A stretch of DNA of 32,648 nucleotides from Oscillospiraceae bacterium (lineage in GTDB: Bacteria > Bacillota > Clostridia > Oscillospirales > Oscillospiraceae), in assembly GCA_910575265.1 (NCBI GenBank), contig CAJTEA010000027.1:1-32648 (forward strand), read 5' to 3'. This document shows, one piece after another, positions 15,552 to 24,227 of this stretch. Position 1 is the stretch's first letter. Each line of letters begins with the position of its first letter. The position numbers and the translations under genes were made by a program. Below the pieces are notes generated by a model. The model did no database searches and was not told the DNA's origin. It saw only the letters and a list, made by a program, of their open reading frames with translations.

Positions 15552-17327
15552 ATGGGAAAAATCGTTAAGGTCTCCGGCCCGCTGGTGGTGGCCACCGGCA
15601 TGGAGGAGGCCAACATGGCCGACGTGGTCCGTGTGGGCGAGCAGCGTCTGATCGGCGAGATCCTCACCATGACCGGCGGCTCCGCCTCTATCCAGGTCTA
15701 TGAGGAGACCTCTGGCCTGGGCCCTGGCGCCGATGTGGTCACTACCGGCGCCCCCCTTTCTGTGGAGCTGGGCCCCGGCCTGATCGAGAACATCTACGAC
15801 GGCATCCAGCGCCCGCTGGAGGTCATCATGCGGAAGGTCAAAGGGAACAACCTGCCCCGCGGTGTGGAGGTTCCCGCCCTGGACCGGGATAAGAAATGGG
15901 ATTTTAACGCCACTGTCAAGGCCGGCGACAAGGTGATCGGCGGCGACATCATCGGCACCGTTCAGGAGACCAACTCCATCCTCCACAAGATTATGATCCC
16001 GCCCAAAATGAGCGGTACCATTGAGTCCATTCAGTCCGGCGCCTACACCGTGTTGGACAAGATCGCCGTCCTGGTGGACGAAAAGGGCGAGAAGCATGAG
16101 CTGACCATGATGCAGAAATGGCCTGTCCGTGTGGGCCGTCCCTATAAGCACAAGTATCCCCCGGTGATCCCCCTCCAGTCCGGCCAGCGGATCGTGGACT
16201 CCTTCTTCCCCGTGGCGAAAGGCGGCACCGCCGCCATCCCCGGCCCCTTCGGTTCGGGCAAGACGGTGATGCAGCACGCCCTGGCCAAGTTCTCCGACGT
16301 GGACGTGGTCATCTATATCGGCTGCGGCGAGCGGGGCAATGAGATGACCGACGTGCTCCGGGAGTTCCCCGAGCTGATCGACCCCCGTACCGGCGAGACC
16401 CTGATGAAGCGGACGGTGCTGATTGCCAACACCTCCGATATGCCGGTGGCCGCCCGTGAGGCGTCCATCTACACGGGTATCACCATCGCTGAGTACTTCC
16501 GCGACATGGGCTACGCCGTGGCTGTCATCGCCGACTCCACCTCCCGCTGGGCCGAGGCCCTGCGCGAGATGTCCGGCCGTCTGGAGGAGATGCCCGGTGA
16601 GGAGGGTTACCCCGCCTATCTGTCCTCCCGTCTGGCCCAGTTCTACGAGCGGGCCGGCTCCGTCTCCTGCCTGGGCTCCGACGAGGACCGCCGGGGCAGC
16701 CTGACCGCCGTGGGCGCGGTTTCCCCTCCGGGCGGCGACCTGTCCGAGCCCGTTTCCCAGGCCACCATGCGGATCGTCAAGGTGTTCTGGGCGCTGGACG
16801 CCTCCCTGGCCTACCGCCGCCACTTCCCCGCCATTAACTGGCTGAATTCCTACTCCCTGTATCTGGATTCTCTCAAGCCCTGGTACGATGAGAACCTGGG
16901 TCCCGAGTTCCTGTCCAACCGGGAGTGGGCCATGGCCGTCCTCCAGGAGGAGGAGAGCCTGAACGAGATTGTCCAGCTGGTCGGTAAGGACTCCCTGTCC
17001 GCCAAGGATCAGATCACTCTGGAGACCGCCAAGGTCATCCGGGAGGACTTCCTCCAGCAGAACTCCTTCGTGGACATCGACTCCTACTCCGAGTACGACC
17101 GTCAGGCCCGTATGCTGGCTTTGATCCGGGACTACGACGCCCAGTGCCGCGCCGCCGCCGAGAAGGGCGGCTCCCTCACCGAGCTGTTTGAGATTCCCTC
17201 CCGCGAGGGTATTGGCCGTGCCAAGTCCGTTCCCGCCGCGGAGTATAAGGACGTCTATGCCGCCCTCCAGGCTCAGATGGAGAAGGAGATCGCCGAAATT
17301 GGGGAGAAAGGAGCGGATGCGCTGTGA
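15552..17327 (+). CDS. ntpA: V/A-type ATPase catalytic subunit A
   Basis: I start at the ATG at 15552 ([14 protein letters not shown]), not at the upstream codon at 15462 that lies within subunit F. The 591-residue product has the beta-barrel N-domain, the subunit A-specific bulge region (about 115-190), and the Walker A loop GPFGSGKT at 231-238. The GCGERGNEM segment supplies the catalytic glutamate, and [15 protein letters not shown] gives Walker B and ATP contacts. It hydrolyses or makes ATP in the A3B3 head. Its stop overlaps the GTG start of subunit B (GTGA). Confidence 0.97.
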   Translation: MGKIVKVSGPLVVATGMEEANMADVVRVGEQRLIGEILTMTGGSASIQVYEETSGLGPGADVVTTGAPLSVELGPGLIENIYDGIQRPLEVIMRKVKGNNLPRGVEVPALDRDKKWDFNATVKAGDKVIGGDIIGTVQETNSILHKIMIPPKMSGTIESIQSGAYTVLDKIAVLVDEKGEKHELTMMQKWPVRVGRPYKHKYPPVIPLQSGQRIVDSFFPVAKGGTAAIPGPFGSGKTVMQHALAKFSDVDVVIYIGCGERGNEMTDVLREFPELIDPRTGETLMKRTVLIANTSDMPVAAREASIYTGITIAEYFRDMGYAVAVIADSTSRWAEALREMSGRLEEMPGEEGYPAYLSSRLAQFYERAGSVSCLGSDEDRRGSLTAVGAVSPPGGDLSEPVSQATMRIVKVFWALDASLAYRRHFPAINWLNSYSLYLDSLKPWYDENLGPEFLSNREWAMAVLQEEESLNEIVQLVGKDSLSAKDQITLETAKVIREDFLQQNSFVDIDSYSEYDRQARMLALIRDYDAQCRAAAEKGGSLTELFEIPSREGIGRAKSVPAAEYKDVYAALQAQMEKEIAEIGEKGADAL

Positions 17328-18712
17328 TTCGCGAGTATAAGACAATCCAGGAAATCTCCGGCCCCCTGATGGTGGTCAACCGGGTCCAGGGCGTCACCTA
17401 TGACGAGCTGGCCGAGATTGAATTGAGCGACGGCTCCGTCCGCCGCTGTAAGGTGCTGGAGGTCAACGGCGATTCCGCCGTGGTCCAGCTGTTCGAGGCC
17501 TCCGCCGGCATCAATCTGGCGGAATCCAAGATCCGCTTTCTGGGCCACCCGCTCCAGCTGGCCGTGTCCGGCGATATGCTGGGCCGGGTATTCAACGGTA
17601 TGGGCCAGCCCATCGACGGCGGCCCCGCCATCCTGGCCGACGAGTACCGGGACATCAACGGCCTGGCCATGAACCCCGCCGCCCGGGACTACCCCAACGA
17701 GTTTATCCAGACGGGCATCTCCGCCATTGACGGCCTGAACACTCTGGTCCGCGGCCAGAAGCTGCCCATCTTCTCCGGTTCCGGCCTGCCCCACGCCAAC
17801 CTGGCGGCCCAGATCGCCCGTCAGGCCAAGGTGCTGGACGGCGCCTCCAACTTCGCCGTGGTATTCGCCGCTATCGGCATCACCTTCGAGGAGTCCAACT
17901 TCTTCGTGGAAGAGTTCCGCCGCACCGGCGCTATTGACCGTACGGTGCTGTTCACCAACCTGGCCAACGACCCCGCCGTCGAGCGTATCGCCACCCCCCG
18001 TATGGCCCTCACCGCCGCGGAGTACCTGGCCTTTGAGAAGGGGATGCACGTCCTGGTCATCCTCACCGACATCACCAACTACGCCGAGGCTCTGCGTGAG
18101 GTCTCCGCCGCCAAAAAGGAGGTCCCGGGCCGCCGCGGCTACCCCGGCTACCTGTACACCGACTTGGCCACCATGTACGAGCGGGCCGGCCGTCAGCTGG
18201 GCAAGGAGGGCTCCATCACCATGATTCCCATCCTGACCATGCCCGAGGACGACAAGACCCACCCCATCCCCGACCTGACCGGCTATATCACCGAGGGCCA
18301 GATCATCCTGTCCCGTGAGCTGTACCGCAAGGGCATCATCCCGCCCATCGACGTGTCGCCCTCCCTGTCCCGTCTGAAGGATAAGGGTGTCGGCCCCGGC
18401 AAGACCCGTGAGGACCACGCCAACACCATGAACCAGCTCTTTGCCGCCTACTCCACCGGTAAAGAGAACAAAGAGCTGATGTCCATCCTGGGCGAGGCTG
18501 CCCTGTCCCCCACCGACCTGCTGTACGCCAAGTTCGCCGACGAGTTTGAGAAGCGCTACGTGGCCCAGGGCCCGGAGGAAAACCGCTCCATCCAGGAGAC
18601 TCTGGACCTGGGCTGGGACCTGCTGTCCATCCTGCCCCGGGGCGAGCTGAAGCGAATTAAACCCGAGTTTATTGAGAAGTATATGCCCAAGAAGGATCAA
18701 GGGGGGGTATAA
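17324..18712 (+). CDS. ntpB: V/A-type ATPase regulatory subunit B
   Basis: It starts at the GTG at 17324 with AAGGAG upstream, overlapping the end of subunit A by four bases. The 462-residue protein is the non-catalytic partner. The P-loop position reads [19 protein letters not shown], with no Walker A lysine, and the downstream [33 protein letters not shown] block is the signature of B subunits. The ends and length are normal. Confidence 0.97.
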   Translation: MIREYKTIQEISGPLMVVNRVQGVTYDELAEIELSDGSVRRCKVLEVNGDSAVVQLFEASAGINLAESKIRFLGHPLQLAVSGDMLGRVFNGMGQPIDGGPAILADEYRDINGLAMNPAARDYPNEFIQTGISAIDGLNTLVRGQKLPIFSGSGLPHANLAAQIARQAKVLDGASNFAVVFAAIGITFEESNFFVEEFRRTGAIDRTVLFTNLANDPAVERIATPRMALTAAEYLAFEKGMHVLVILTDITNYAEALREVSAAKKEVPGRRGYPGYLYTDLATMYERAGRQLGKEGSITMIPILTMPEDDKTHPIPDLTGYITEGQIILSRELYRKGIIPPIDVSPSLSRLKDKGVGPGKTREDHANTMNQLFAAYSTGKENKELMSILGEAALSPTDLLYAKFADEFEKRYVAQGPEENRSIQETLDLGWDLLSILPRGELKRIKPEFIEKYMPKKDQGGV

Positions 18713-19426
18713 ATGCCTTCCGCGACAATTAACCCTACCCGGCAGGAGTTGAACCGGCTGAAAACCCGTCTGCGTACCTCCATACGGGGCCACAAGCTTC
18801 TGAAGGATAAGCGGGACGAGTTGATGAAGCAGTTTATGGACGTGGTGCGGGAGAACCGCGCCCTCCGCAAACGGGTGGAGGAGGGCCTGATGCGCGCCCA
18901 CGGCGCCTTTACCGTGGCCGCCGCCCTTATGTCCCCCGAGATGCTGGAGCAGTCCCTGCTCTACCCCAAGCAGTCGGTGGAGCTGGATATGACCTTCCAG
19001 AACATTATGTCGGTGGATGTGCCCCAGTACCAGTTCCGTACCAGCAGCCAGGACCCCGGCGAGGTCTACCCCTACGGCTTCGCCCAGACCAGCGGCGAGC
19101 TGGACGACGCGGTGGATGCCCTGTCCCGGGTGCTGTCCGACATGCTCCGGCTGGCGGAGATCGAAAAGACCTCCCAGCTGCTGGCGGAGGAGATCGAAAA
19201 GACCCGCCGCCGGGTCAATGCCCTGGAGTATGTGAAAATCCCCGAGATGCAGGCCAATATCAAGTATATCACCATGAAGCTGGACGAAAACGAGCGCTCC
19301 AATACCATCCGGCTGATGAAGGTGAAGGATATGATCCTGAAGGAAGCCATTGAGGAACGGCAGGCGCAGGACGCTAGAGCTGTAAGGGCTTTCGGGTCTG
19401 ACGGAGAGAGTCCGGCAGAGGTTTAA
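18713..19426 (+). CDS. ntpD: V/A-type ATPase central-shaft subunit D
   Basis: The ATG follows immediately after the subunit B stop, with GGGGGGG upstream. The 237-residue protein has the two long antiparallel shaft helices of subunit D: PTRQELNRLKTRLRTSIRGH near the N-terminus and RRRVNALEYVKIPEMQANIK near the C-terminus. It rotates inside the A3B3 head with subunit F. It is the last gene of the operon and is followed by a strong terminator. Confidence 0.95.
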   Translation: MPSATINPTRQELNRLKTRLRTSIRGHKLLKDKRDELMKQFMDVVRENRALRKRVEEGLMRAHGAFTVAAALMSPEMLEQSLLYPKQSVELDMTFQNIMSVDVPQYQFRTSSQDPGEVYPYGFAQTSGELDDAVDALSRVLSDMLRLAEIEKTSQLLAEEIEKTRRRVNALEYVKIPEMQANIKYITMKLDENERSNTIRLMKVKDMILKEAIEERQAQDARAVRAFGSDGESPAEV

Positions 19427-19481
19427 GGGGAGCCGTACCGTAATTTTACCGCTTCTACGATAGGCCTAAAAAGTGAAAGAT

Positions 19482-19523
19482 GGTACTGCCTGGGAGGAAT
19501 CCCGGGCAGTACCTCTTTTTTTG
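19482..19523 (+). terminator. Rho-independent terminator of the ATPase operon
   Basis: The arm GGTACTGCCTGGGA (19482-19495) pairs with TCCCGGGCAGTACC (19500-19513), one G-U pair, then TCTTTTTTTG. The same stem recurs in the next terminator at 20116-20156. Confidence 0.9.
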
Positions 19524-19609
19524 TCAGCAAGGTTGAAAAGCTGGAAACTGTTGGGGTGTCAGTGTTAGTGCCTGTTCATGGACTGTAATAATAAAAGAGT
19601 GTAGATTTT

Positions 19610-19633
19610 AAATTTAAGTTTTGACTTAAGTTT
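19610..19633. promoter_or_regulatory. Palindrome upstream of the HNH gene
   Basis: AAATTTAAGT-TTTG-ACTTAAGTTT: ten-base arms with nine matches around four bases, 32 bases before the HNH start codon. Dimeric-repressor operators look like this. The regulator is unknown. Confidence 0.4.
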
Positions 19634-19665
19634 AGGTCTAACAAAATTTATAGGAGGCAGGCAAA

Positions 19666-20100
19666 ATGAGATTTTTAAAGCAAGATAGGAACCGGAGACA
19701 GTCAAAGTTTAGCAGATTGAGGATTGACCCCAACATATTAAATAAGCAGTTTGACAAACTGGATAACGGTGCACCAAACGAAGCATACATAATAAAGGGA
19801 TATGGGAATATAGTTTTCATGCGCTATCAAGAGAACGGAGAGAACTTTATAACCATATTAGACAGGGCTGATTATGAAAATATTAAAGATTCTCTTTGGG
19901 AGGGTTTTAATGAGTATATAGTCAAGAAGGAGGATCACAAGATTTATTTGCACCGTGTTTTATGTCATGGAGATATAACAGGTATGATTGTCCATCATAA
20001 GGGAAGTCGATTTGATAATAGGGCGGATATGTTGGAACCAGTGACACCCAAGGAGCATGACCGACACAGAACTTATTTTGATGATTTAATTATTGTGTAA
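19666..20100 (+). CDS. HNH-type endonuclease-like protein
   Basis: The ATG has AGGAGG at a good distance. The 144-residue protein ends in an HNH_3-like zinc-finger nuclease pattern: IYLHRVLC, then MIVHHKGSRFDNRADMLEPV and TPKEHDRHR, matching the family form in which histidine and DNR..NL residues build the active site. The N-terminal half (RNRRQSKFSRLRIDPNILN) is basic and unassigned. HNH proteins of this size are often free-standing homing or mobile nucleases. The gene is much more AT-rich than the ATPase operon. It lies between two terminators with almost the same stem sequence, which suggests later insertion next to the operon. Cleavage activity is inferred only from the motif. Confidence 0.65.
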   Translation: MRFLKQDRNRRQSKFSRLRIDPNILNKQFDKLDNGAPNEAYIIKGYGNIVFMRYQENGENFITILDRADYENIKDSLWEGFNEYIVKKEDHKIYLHRVLCHGDITGMIVHHKGSRFDNRADMLEPVTPKEHDRHRTYFDDLIIV

Positions 20101-20115
20101 CTAAGAAATTGAAAA

Positions 20116-20156
20116 GGGTACTGCTCGGGGTAAAATCCGGGCAGTACCCCTTTTTT
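20116..20156 (+). terminator. Terminator of the HNH gene
   Basis: GGGTACTGCTCGG (20116-20128) pairs with CCGGGCAGTACCC (20137-20149), followed by six T. Its stem nearly repeats that of the ATPase terminator. Confidence 0.88.
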
Positions 20157-20408
20157 ATGCGTCTGTTTCAAATGTTACAACTTTTTTAGGACGTGCTTTA
20201 TTGCTCTAAAAATAAGGTTTTGTATAAAATGAAATGTACCAAAAGGGTGCGCGAAAAACAGAAATTGAGTTTTCGGGACACGTCCAGAGGGGGAAGAGGG
20301 GGAAAGGCCGGGACGATCTGAAAGGTATAGCTTTCCGGGCGCAACTCTTTCGGGACGGTTTTGGTGTTCAGTTTCATTTATAAATCTAGTTGAGAGGAGC
20401 AAAAGAAA

Positions 20409-20982
20409 ATGAAAGTTGGTTATGTACGGCATTAGCACCAAGGAGCAAAACACAGCGAGACAGGATTTACTTATGGAGTCATTGGAGGTGGAAAGGGTTT
20501 ATACTGATAAAATGAGCGGCAAGTCACAGGAAAGGCCCGAATTGCATAGAATGATAGATTTTGTGCGGGAGGGTGACAGTCTGACAGTGGAAAGTATTTC
20601 ACGCTTTGCGAGAAATACCCGTGACTTGCTCGACCTAACTGCAACACTGGATGCAAAAGGTGTGCAGTTCATAAGCAGGAAAGAAAACATTGATACCAGC
20701 ACAGCGGCAGGAAAATTCATGCTGGCGGTCTTTGGCGCTTTGGCTGAACTCGAACGGGATAACATATTGGAACGTCAAGCCGAGGGAATTGCCATAGCCA
20801 AGGCAGAAGGCCGCATGACTGGCAGACCCAAGAAAGCGGTTGATACTTTCGAGGGTGTTTATCTCAACGTGAAGGAGGGGAGGCTGTCAGCCAGCGCAGG
20901 AGCGAAACAGTTGGGAATTTCACGCTCGACATGGTATCGAAAAGTGCGTGAATATGAGGATGACCCGTTTGTTGATTTGTAA
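20409..20982 (+). pseudogene. Resolvase/invertase-type serine recombinase with 5' frameshift
   Basis: The natural start is the ATG at 20409 after GAGGAG, giving MKVGYVR, the usual resolvase opening. One extra base near 20427-20431 then puts a TAG at 20433. The remaining frame (readable from 20416, 188 residues) continues ISTKEQNTARQ with the nucleophilic serine, then RPELHRMIDFVREGDSLTVE, SRFARNTRDLLDL, ERDNILERQAEGIAIAK and a C-terminal HTH (SASAGAKQLGISRSTWYRK). If translated only in the second frame, the conserved Arg before the serine motif is replaced by Gly, so catalysis would probably fail. This could be a recent inactivation, a sequencing error or a recoding site. Confidence 0.75.
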
Positions 20983-21000
20983 GGAAACATAGAGGAAAAA

Positions 21001-21032
21001 AGCTGGTAGCAGTACAGCTACCAGCTTTTTTT
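21001..21032 (+). terminator. Terminator of the serine recombinase
   Basis: AGCTGGTAGC (21001-21010) pairs exactly with GCTACCAGCT (21017-21026), followed by six T. Confidence 0.88.
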
Positions 21033-21451
21033 GCCTTTCTGAATCCTTTGTGATGAAAAAGCGAGAAGGGCAGATTTGCTTCCGACAATCAAAAAAATGA
21101 CGGGTACATAAGGCTTTTTTGATGGTATACACGGTGAAATTTTTAGGGAAGCATTGGGGTCAAAACGACATGGTTTTCTAAAAGTGAAAAATTTTGTAGG
21201 CTGCTGGTGCATGGATAAACAAAGGGAACATAGGAGTTTAAGAAATAGCTTTAGATACTGGAATGACCTGTGTTCCCGAATAGCAAAGGTAAGCGAAGGC
21301 CTGCAATTCGGCGTAAAGCACACAATAAATTACCAAAAGGTGGTCTTATGATATGAGTGGGTGCAACAATAGGCCAACATTTTGAAAAGATATTTAGAAA
21401 CTTGGCTCTGGATATTTTAACTCCCAGGGAACTTTAATTGGAATAGAGGGC
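21033..21451. other. No supported gene (about 420 bp)
   Basis: Only short frames occur here, none with a convincing start and ribosome site. The region is AT-rich and looks like decayed or spacer DNA between the recombinase terminator and the lipoprotein promoter. Confidence 0.5.
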
Positions 21452-21480
21452 TTGACGAAAAGTAGGCCCTGCGGTAGAAT
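21452..21480 (+). promoter_or_regulatory. Promoter upstream of structured leader
   Basis: TTGACG (21452-21457) and TAGAAT (21475-21480) are separated by 17 bases, each one base off consensus. The predicted start is near 21487, over 300 bases before the lipoprotein ATG. Confidence 0.65.
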
Positions 21481-21486
21481 AAAAGA

Positions 21487-21765
21487 TACAAGAATAACGA
21501 TTGCAGGCACCTGGGGGAGGGATTAGGCCCCCTCCCCCAGGCTGTACGGGTATCTACGCTACCCAGCACAGCAGACTTACATCTGCACCAGCTTCATTAT
21601 ACCTGTCTGAAACAGATTTAGCAATAGGGCAGGCAAAATAGCTGTGTTTGCTCTGATGAAAAATCAGGCAGTGTGATGGGTTTACATAAATCCGTCGCAT
21701 TGCTTTTGTTGTTCTTGGCAGGGAAAGCATGGACTGTCCCTGACAGCCAGTCAGGGCGGTTCATG
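21487..21765 (+). ncRNA. Structured leader or small RNA of unknown class
   Basis: Several hairpins follow each other. CCTGGGGGAGGG/CCCTCCCCCAGG (21510-21521/21530-21541) is followed by a nested pair GCTGT/ACAGC and GGGTA/TACCC (21541-21572). Then come GCAGA/TCTGC (21571-21586) and a long imperfect stem at 21728-21765 around CCCTGAC/GTCAGGG. No long frame covers the region. It may be a 5' leader of the lipoprotein gene, a free small RNA, or both. I recognise no known riboswitch core. Confidence 0.45.
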
Positions 21766-21802
21766 CGGAACCTGTTAAGAATACAGTTTGGAGGAAAGGA
21801 AC

Positions 21803-22570
21803 ATGAAAACAAGATCTTTAGCAGTTGCTCTTTCCCTTGCGCTTGTGCTAGGGATGGCGGGTTGCGGGGGACAGCAGGCCCAGCAGGAGCCGCAGGACCC
21901 AGATCAAGGGAAAGTCCAACAGAGCGAACCCGCCAGCACTACGCCCCCAGTTGAATCAATGGAGGTAAACAATGAAAACGACACTGCCATGCCTTTAGCG
22001 GACTTGGAGGACATAGAACCGGATGAAGCGGACGGGGCTGGTATATTTGAAGGCTCTGGGAGTGTCGAAGTTGAACTATTTACCGAGGTCAACGAGACAG
22101 TCTATGCAACAGGCACTGTTAATATCAGGGCGAGTTATACGGCAGACAGTGACAAGCTGGGAAGTTTATCGGTAGGTCAGTCGGTAACTCGCACAGGTAC
22201 TAGCATAGCAGGCACCGAAGTAGAAGGATGGAGCCGGGTAGAACTAAGTGATGGAACCACGGCATATATAAGCAATAAATATTTATCCACAACGAAGCCA
22301 GTCACACAGCAACCAAGTGGAGGTAGCACTCAAGGTAAGCCATCAGGTCAAACCCAGCAACAGCAGCCAACCCAGCAACAAACCCAACAGCAACCTTCTA
22401 GCGGTCAATCAGATACAGACATAGATATAGAGGCATGGGCAGCCAGACGCCAACAAATGGCTGTAGAGCAAGGCTATATAGGTACAGACCCATCCGAGCG
22501 CATGGATGTAAATGATCCTAATTATGAAGATTGGGTATCAGGCTTAGTTGGGGAATTAAATGGCAATTAA
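21803..22570 (+). CDS. Secreted lipoprotein with bacterial SH3 (SH3b) domain
   Basis: I start at the ATG at 21803 after GGAAAGGA. The 255-residue product has a lipoprotein signal (MKTRSLAVALSLALVLGMAGC) with the lipid-attached Cys near residue 21, then a long acidic, Pro/Gln-rich linker. An SH3_3 domain follows near residues 105-165 (TGTVNIRASYTADSDKLGSL ... VELSDGTTAYISNKYL). After it come a Gln/Pro/Thr low-complexity stretch and a C-terminal segment (EAWAARRQQMAVEQGYIG). SH3b domains generally bind cell-wall peptide, so it is probably displayed on the membrane surface facing peptidoglycan. The repetitive linker resembles a wall-spanning tether. No enzymatic domain is visible. Confidence 0.8.
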   Translation: MKTRSLAVALSLALVLGMAGCGGQQAQQEPQDPDQGKVQQSEPASTTPPVESMEVNNENDTAMPLADLEDIEPDEADGAGIFEGSGSVEVELFTEVNETVYATGTVNIRASYTADSDKLGSLSVGQSVTRTGTSIAGTEVEGWSRVELSDGTTAYISNKYLSTTKPVTQQPSGGSTQGKPSGQTQQQQPTQQQTQQQPSSGQSDTDIDIEAWAARRQQMAVEQGYIGTDPSERMDVNDPNYEDWVSGLVGELNGN

Positions 22571-22617
22571 GTAATTAACTTGAATAAAGTGGGTGCATGG
22601 TTTAGTTGGAGAATTAA
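22548..22617 (+). repeat. Partial duplication of the lipoprotein gene's 3' tail
   Basis: GGCTTAGTTGGGGAATTAAA (22541-22560, continuing ATGGCAATTAA) is nearly repeated by GGTTTAGTTGGAGAATTAAA and ATGGCGACTAA about 50 bases later, outside the coding frame. It looks like a small tandem duplication left after strand slippage. Confidence 0.5.
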
Positions 22618-22666
22618 ATGGCGACTAACACATTTAATTAACATAGGAGGCTATTGCTCCGTTGAT

Positions 22667-22706
22667 AATAACAGGGTGTTCCAAACTGGGGCACCCTGTT
22701 ATTTTA
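22667..22706 (+). terminator. Terminator of the SH3 lipoprotein gene
   Basis: AATAACAGGGTG (22667-22678) pairs exactly with CACCCTGTTATT (22692-22703), followed by a short T-rich run. Confidence 0.82.
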
Positions 22707-22779
22707 TACATTTTTGAAAATCTGTTTATAGAGCACATCTCTCAAATAAAATTACATTTATTTGAAAGGTGGAATTGTC

Positions 22780-23028
22780 ATGGCAGAAGCGATAATAAAC
22801 AATGTCAAAGTCACTCTGATTCGCAGATACAACCAAAGAGGGCCTTGGAGGAATGAGTATTATTTTCGAGGCAATTGGGGGCTGGGAACTTCATATACTC
22901 AAAATCTTATGGGAATTATACTGCCATATCATATTTTGCTTAGTAAAGGGCAACTGGAATACATTACAAAAATGCTGAGCAACATATACGGGTTGAACCG
23001 AGCAAAGAAGGGTAGGAAATCAAAATAA
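22780..23028 (+). CDS. Small protein of unknown function
   Basis: I start at the ATG at 22780 after GAAAGGTGG, not at the ATG 18 bases upstream, which overlaps that ribosome site. The 82-residue product (MAEAIINNVKVTLIRRYNQR) is basic and aromatic-rich, with one hydrophobic stretch (NLMGIILPYHILL) and a lysine-rich end (AKKGRKSK). I do not recognise the family. It has its own terminator and lies between other single-gene cargo units. Confidence 0.6.
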   Translation: MAEAIINNVKVTLIRRYNQRGPWRNEYYFRGNWGLGTSYTQNLMGIILPYHILLSKGQLEYITKMLSNIYGLNRAKKGRKSK

Positions 23029-23036
23029 TGAAGGGA

Positions 23037-23070
23037 GAGCGTCAAGTAATTTGTTGCTTGACGCTCCTTT
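23037..23070 (+). terminator. Terminator of the 82-residue protein gene
   Basis: GAGCGTCAAG (23037-23046) pairs exactly with CTTGACGCTC (23057-23066), followed by CTTTTAT. Confidence 0.82.
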
Positions 23071-23572
23071 TATGCTTTTTTGAAAATCGTAAAGGAATCA
23101 GAAAATGCGTGGAGTTTGACAAATGTAAGTTTGTCGGATTCTACTTCATAGGACAATTTTTGGAAAGTGCTCAAAATTTCAAGGAGATTTAGATTTAAGT
23201 TTCAGAGTGGCTTTTTCAAAGATTTAGAAGGGTTGAGAGGGTGGAAATGGGTGATTTTCCAGGAGAGGAAGGCAGGAGAAGGAAAGTTGAATCAGAACAG
23301 GGTTCGACATGATTTAGGCTAGTTGCGATGGTGTTTCAAATGTTGCAAATTGAAATTATGACAAATGTGGGAAGCATGAAAAAGCTGAAATGTTTACCAG
23401 AATAGAGCGGTTAGAAGATACAACCTGTTTGACTTCTACAAACTCCCCAATTTTGGGGATTCAGACCCATACAAAATCACGTCTTGCACGTCAATGAACC
23501 CAGCGTTAAGATGATATTGTTGAAAGGGAAAAGAACTTTCAGAAAAATAAAATTTGAAGGAGATTGACAATT
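23071..23572. other. No supported gene (about 500 bp)
   Basis: There is no frame with start and ribosome site. I see a small inverted repeat, GACAAA/TTTGTC (23118-23135), a CCCCAATTTTGGGG palindrome near 23446-23459, and a 17-base sequence (23332-23348) that also occurs at 20164-20180. A 223-residue minus-strand frame crossing into the next gene is rejected as its shadow. Confidence 0.5.
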
Positions 23573-24076
23573 ATGTGTAAGGCTACTGTTATCTTTGAGG
23601 AAAAGCTGGGCAAGCGGCGTGAGGGCTGGGCGGTTTATCTGAATCAGAGCCGGGACTTTACTTGGTACTCTGACAAACAGGTCAAAGCCAAGATTGCGGC
23701 GGGTGAGCGGATCAACGGTGTGACTGTGACCGAGGGCGGCGAGGTTGTGATGGACGAGACTTTCACCACTGGTTTGCTGGCAAAGACGGGGCTGGCGACC
23801 TTCATGCCTATCAAGGAGGACGAGGACAGCGGCGTTTCCAAGTATTTCGCAGTCACCAGAGTTATCAAAGGCGGCAAGGCTGGTGACCGTTACGAGTTGG
23901 TCAGCAATCGGTTCAAGCTGGAGGTTGTAGACGCTGACAGGCTGAAGGCCCTGTTGTCCCTGATTAGTGTAGGGGGTGCCAGACTGGACGAGAAGGGCCG
24001 GGTGGTAATCCATGAGGGGGTGGAGACGAGCGAGGCCCCAGAGGGTTCCACAGGGGCCAGAGAGGGGGCGGTCTAA
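23573..24076 (+). CDS. Conserved-looking hypothetical protein of a mobile region
   Basis: I choose the ATG at 23573, ten bases after AAGGAG; a TTG at 23564 is too close to that site. The 167-residue product (MCKATVIFEEKLGKRREGWA) is mixed alpha/beta, with GERINGVTVTEGGEVVMDET and KYFAVTRVIKGGKAGDRYEL segments and an acidic tail. I recognise no family. Its GC content is higher than its neighbours', pointing to a separate origin. It is followed without a gap by a 47-residue membrane peptide gene (TAAATG), so the two are likely one operon. Confidence 0.6.
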   Translation: MCKATVIFEEKLGKRREGWAVYLNQSRDFTWYSDKQVKAKIAAGERINGVTVTEGGEVVMDETFTTGLLAKTGLATFMPIKEDEDSGVSKYFAVTRVIKGGKAGDRYELVSNRFKLEVVDADRLKALLSLISVGGARLDEKGRVVIHEGVETSEAPEGSTGAREGAV

Positions 24077-24220
24077 ATGACCGTCTCCTTTGAATTTCTG
24101 GCAGGCTTCACTTGTTGCAGTATGGTGGTGTTTCTGTATCTGCTCCATGAGTTGGTGGAAGTAGGGAAGGCGTTAGTGTTACTGCTCCGAGAGAGTTTAG
24201 AGGAGTTGGGGGAGGAGTGA
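24077..24220 (+). CDS. Small single-helix membrane protein (47 residues)
   Basis: The ATG follows the previous stop codon directly. The product is MTVSFEFLAGFTCCSMVVFL followed by YLLHELVEVGKALVLLLRES and an acidic end LEELGEE. The first 23 residues form a good membrane helix and the rest an amphipathic helix. The upstream AGAGGGGGCGG can act as ribosome site. It ends just before a terminator. No family is recognised, but the placement makes it a plausible real gene. Confidence 0.5.
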   Translation: MTVSFEFLAGFTCCSMVVFLYLLHELVEVGKALVLLLRESLEELGEE

Positions 24221-24227
24221 AAGCAAT

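Noticed and set aside
14207-15670. 487-residue minus-strand frame
   Set aside because: Antisense shadow of the GC-rich subunit C/F genes; low-complexity Gly/Leu/Gln composition, no ribosome site.
15477-17345. 622-residue minus-strand frame
   Set aside because: Antisense shadow of subunit A; His/Gly/Val-rich nonsense typical of reversed GC-rich codons.
17273-18901. 542-residue minus-strand frame
   Set aside because: Antisense shadow of subunit B.
21018-21351. Short frames on both strands after the resolvase
   Set aside because: No ribosome sites, and they overlap the resolvase terminator or each other.
23477-24148. 223-residue minus-strand frame
   Set aside because: Opposite the 167-residue gene, which has a good ribosome site and more normal composition.
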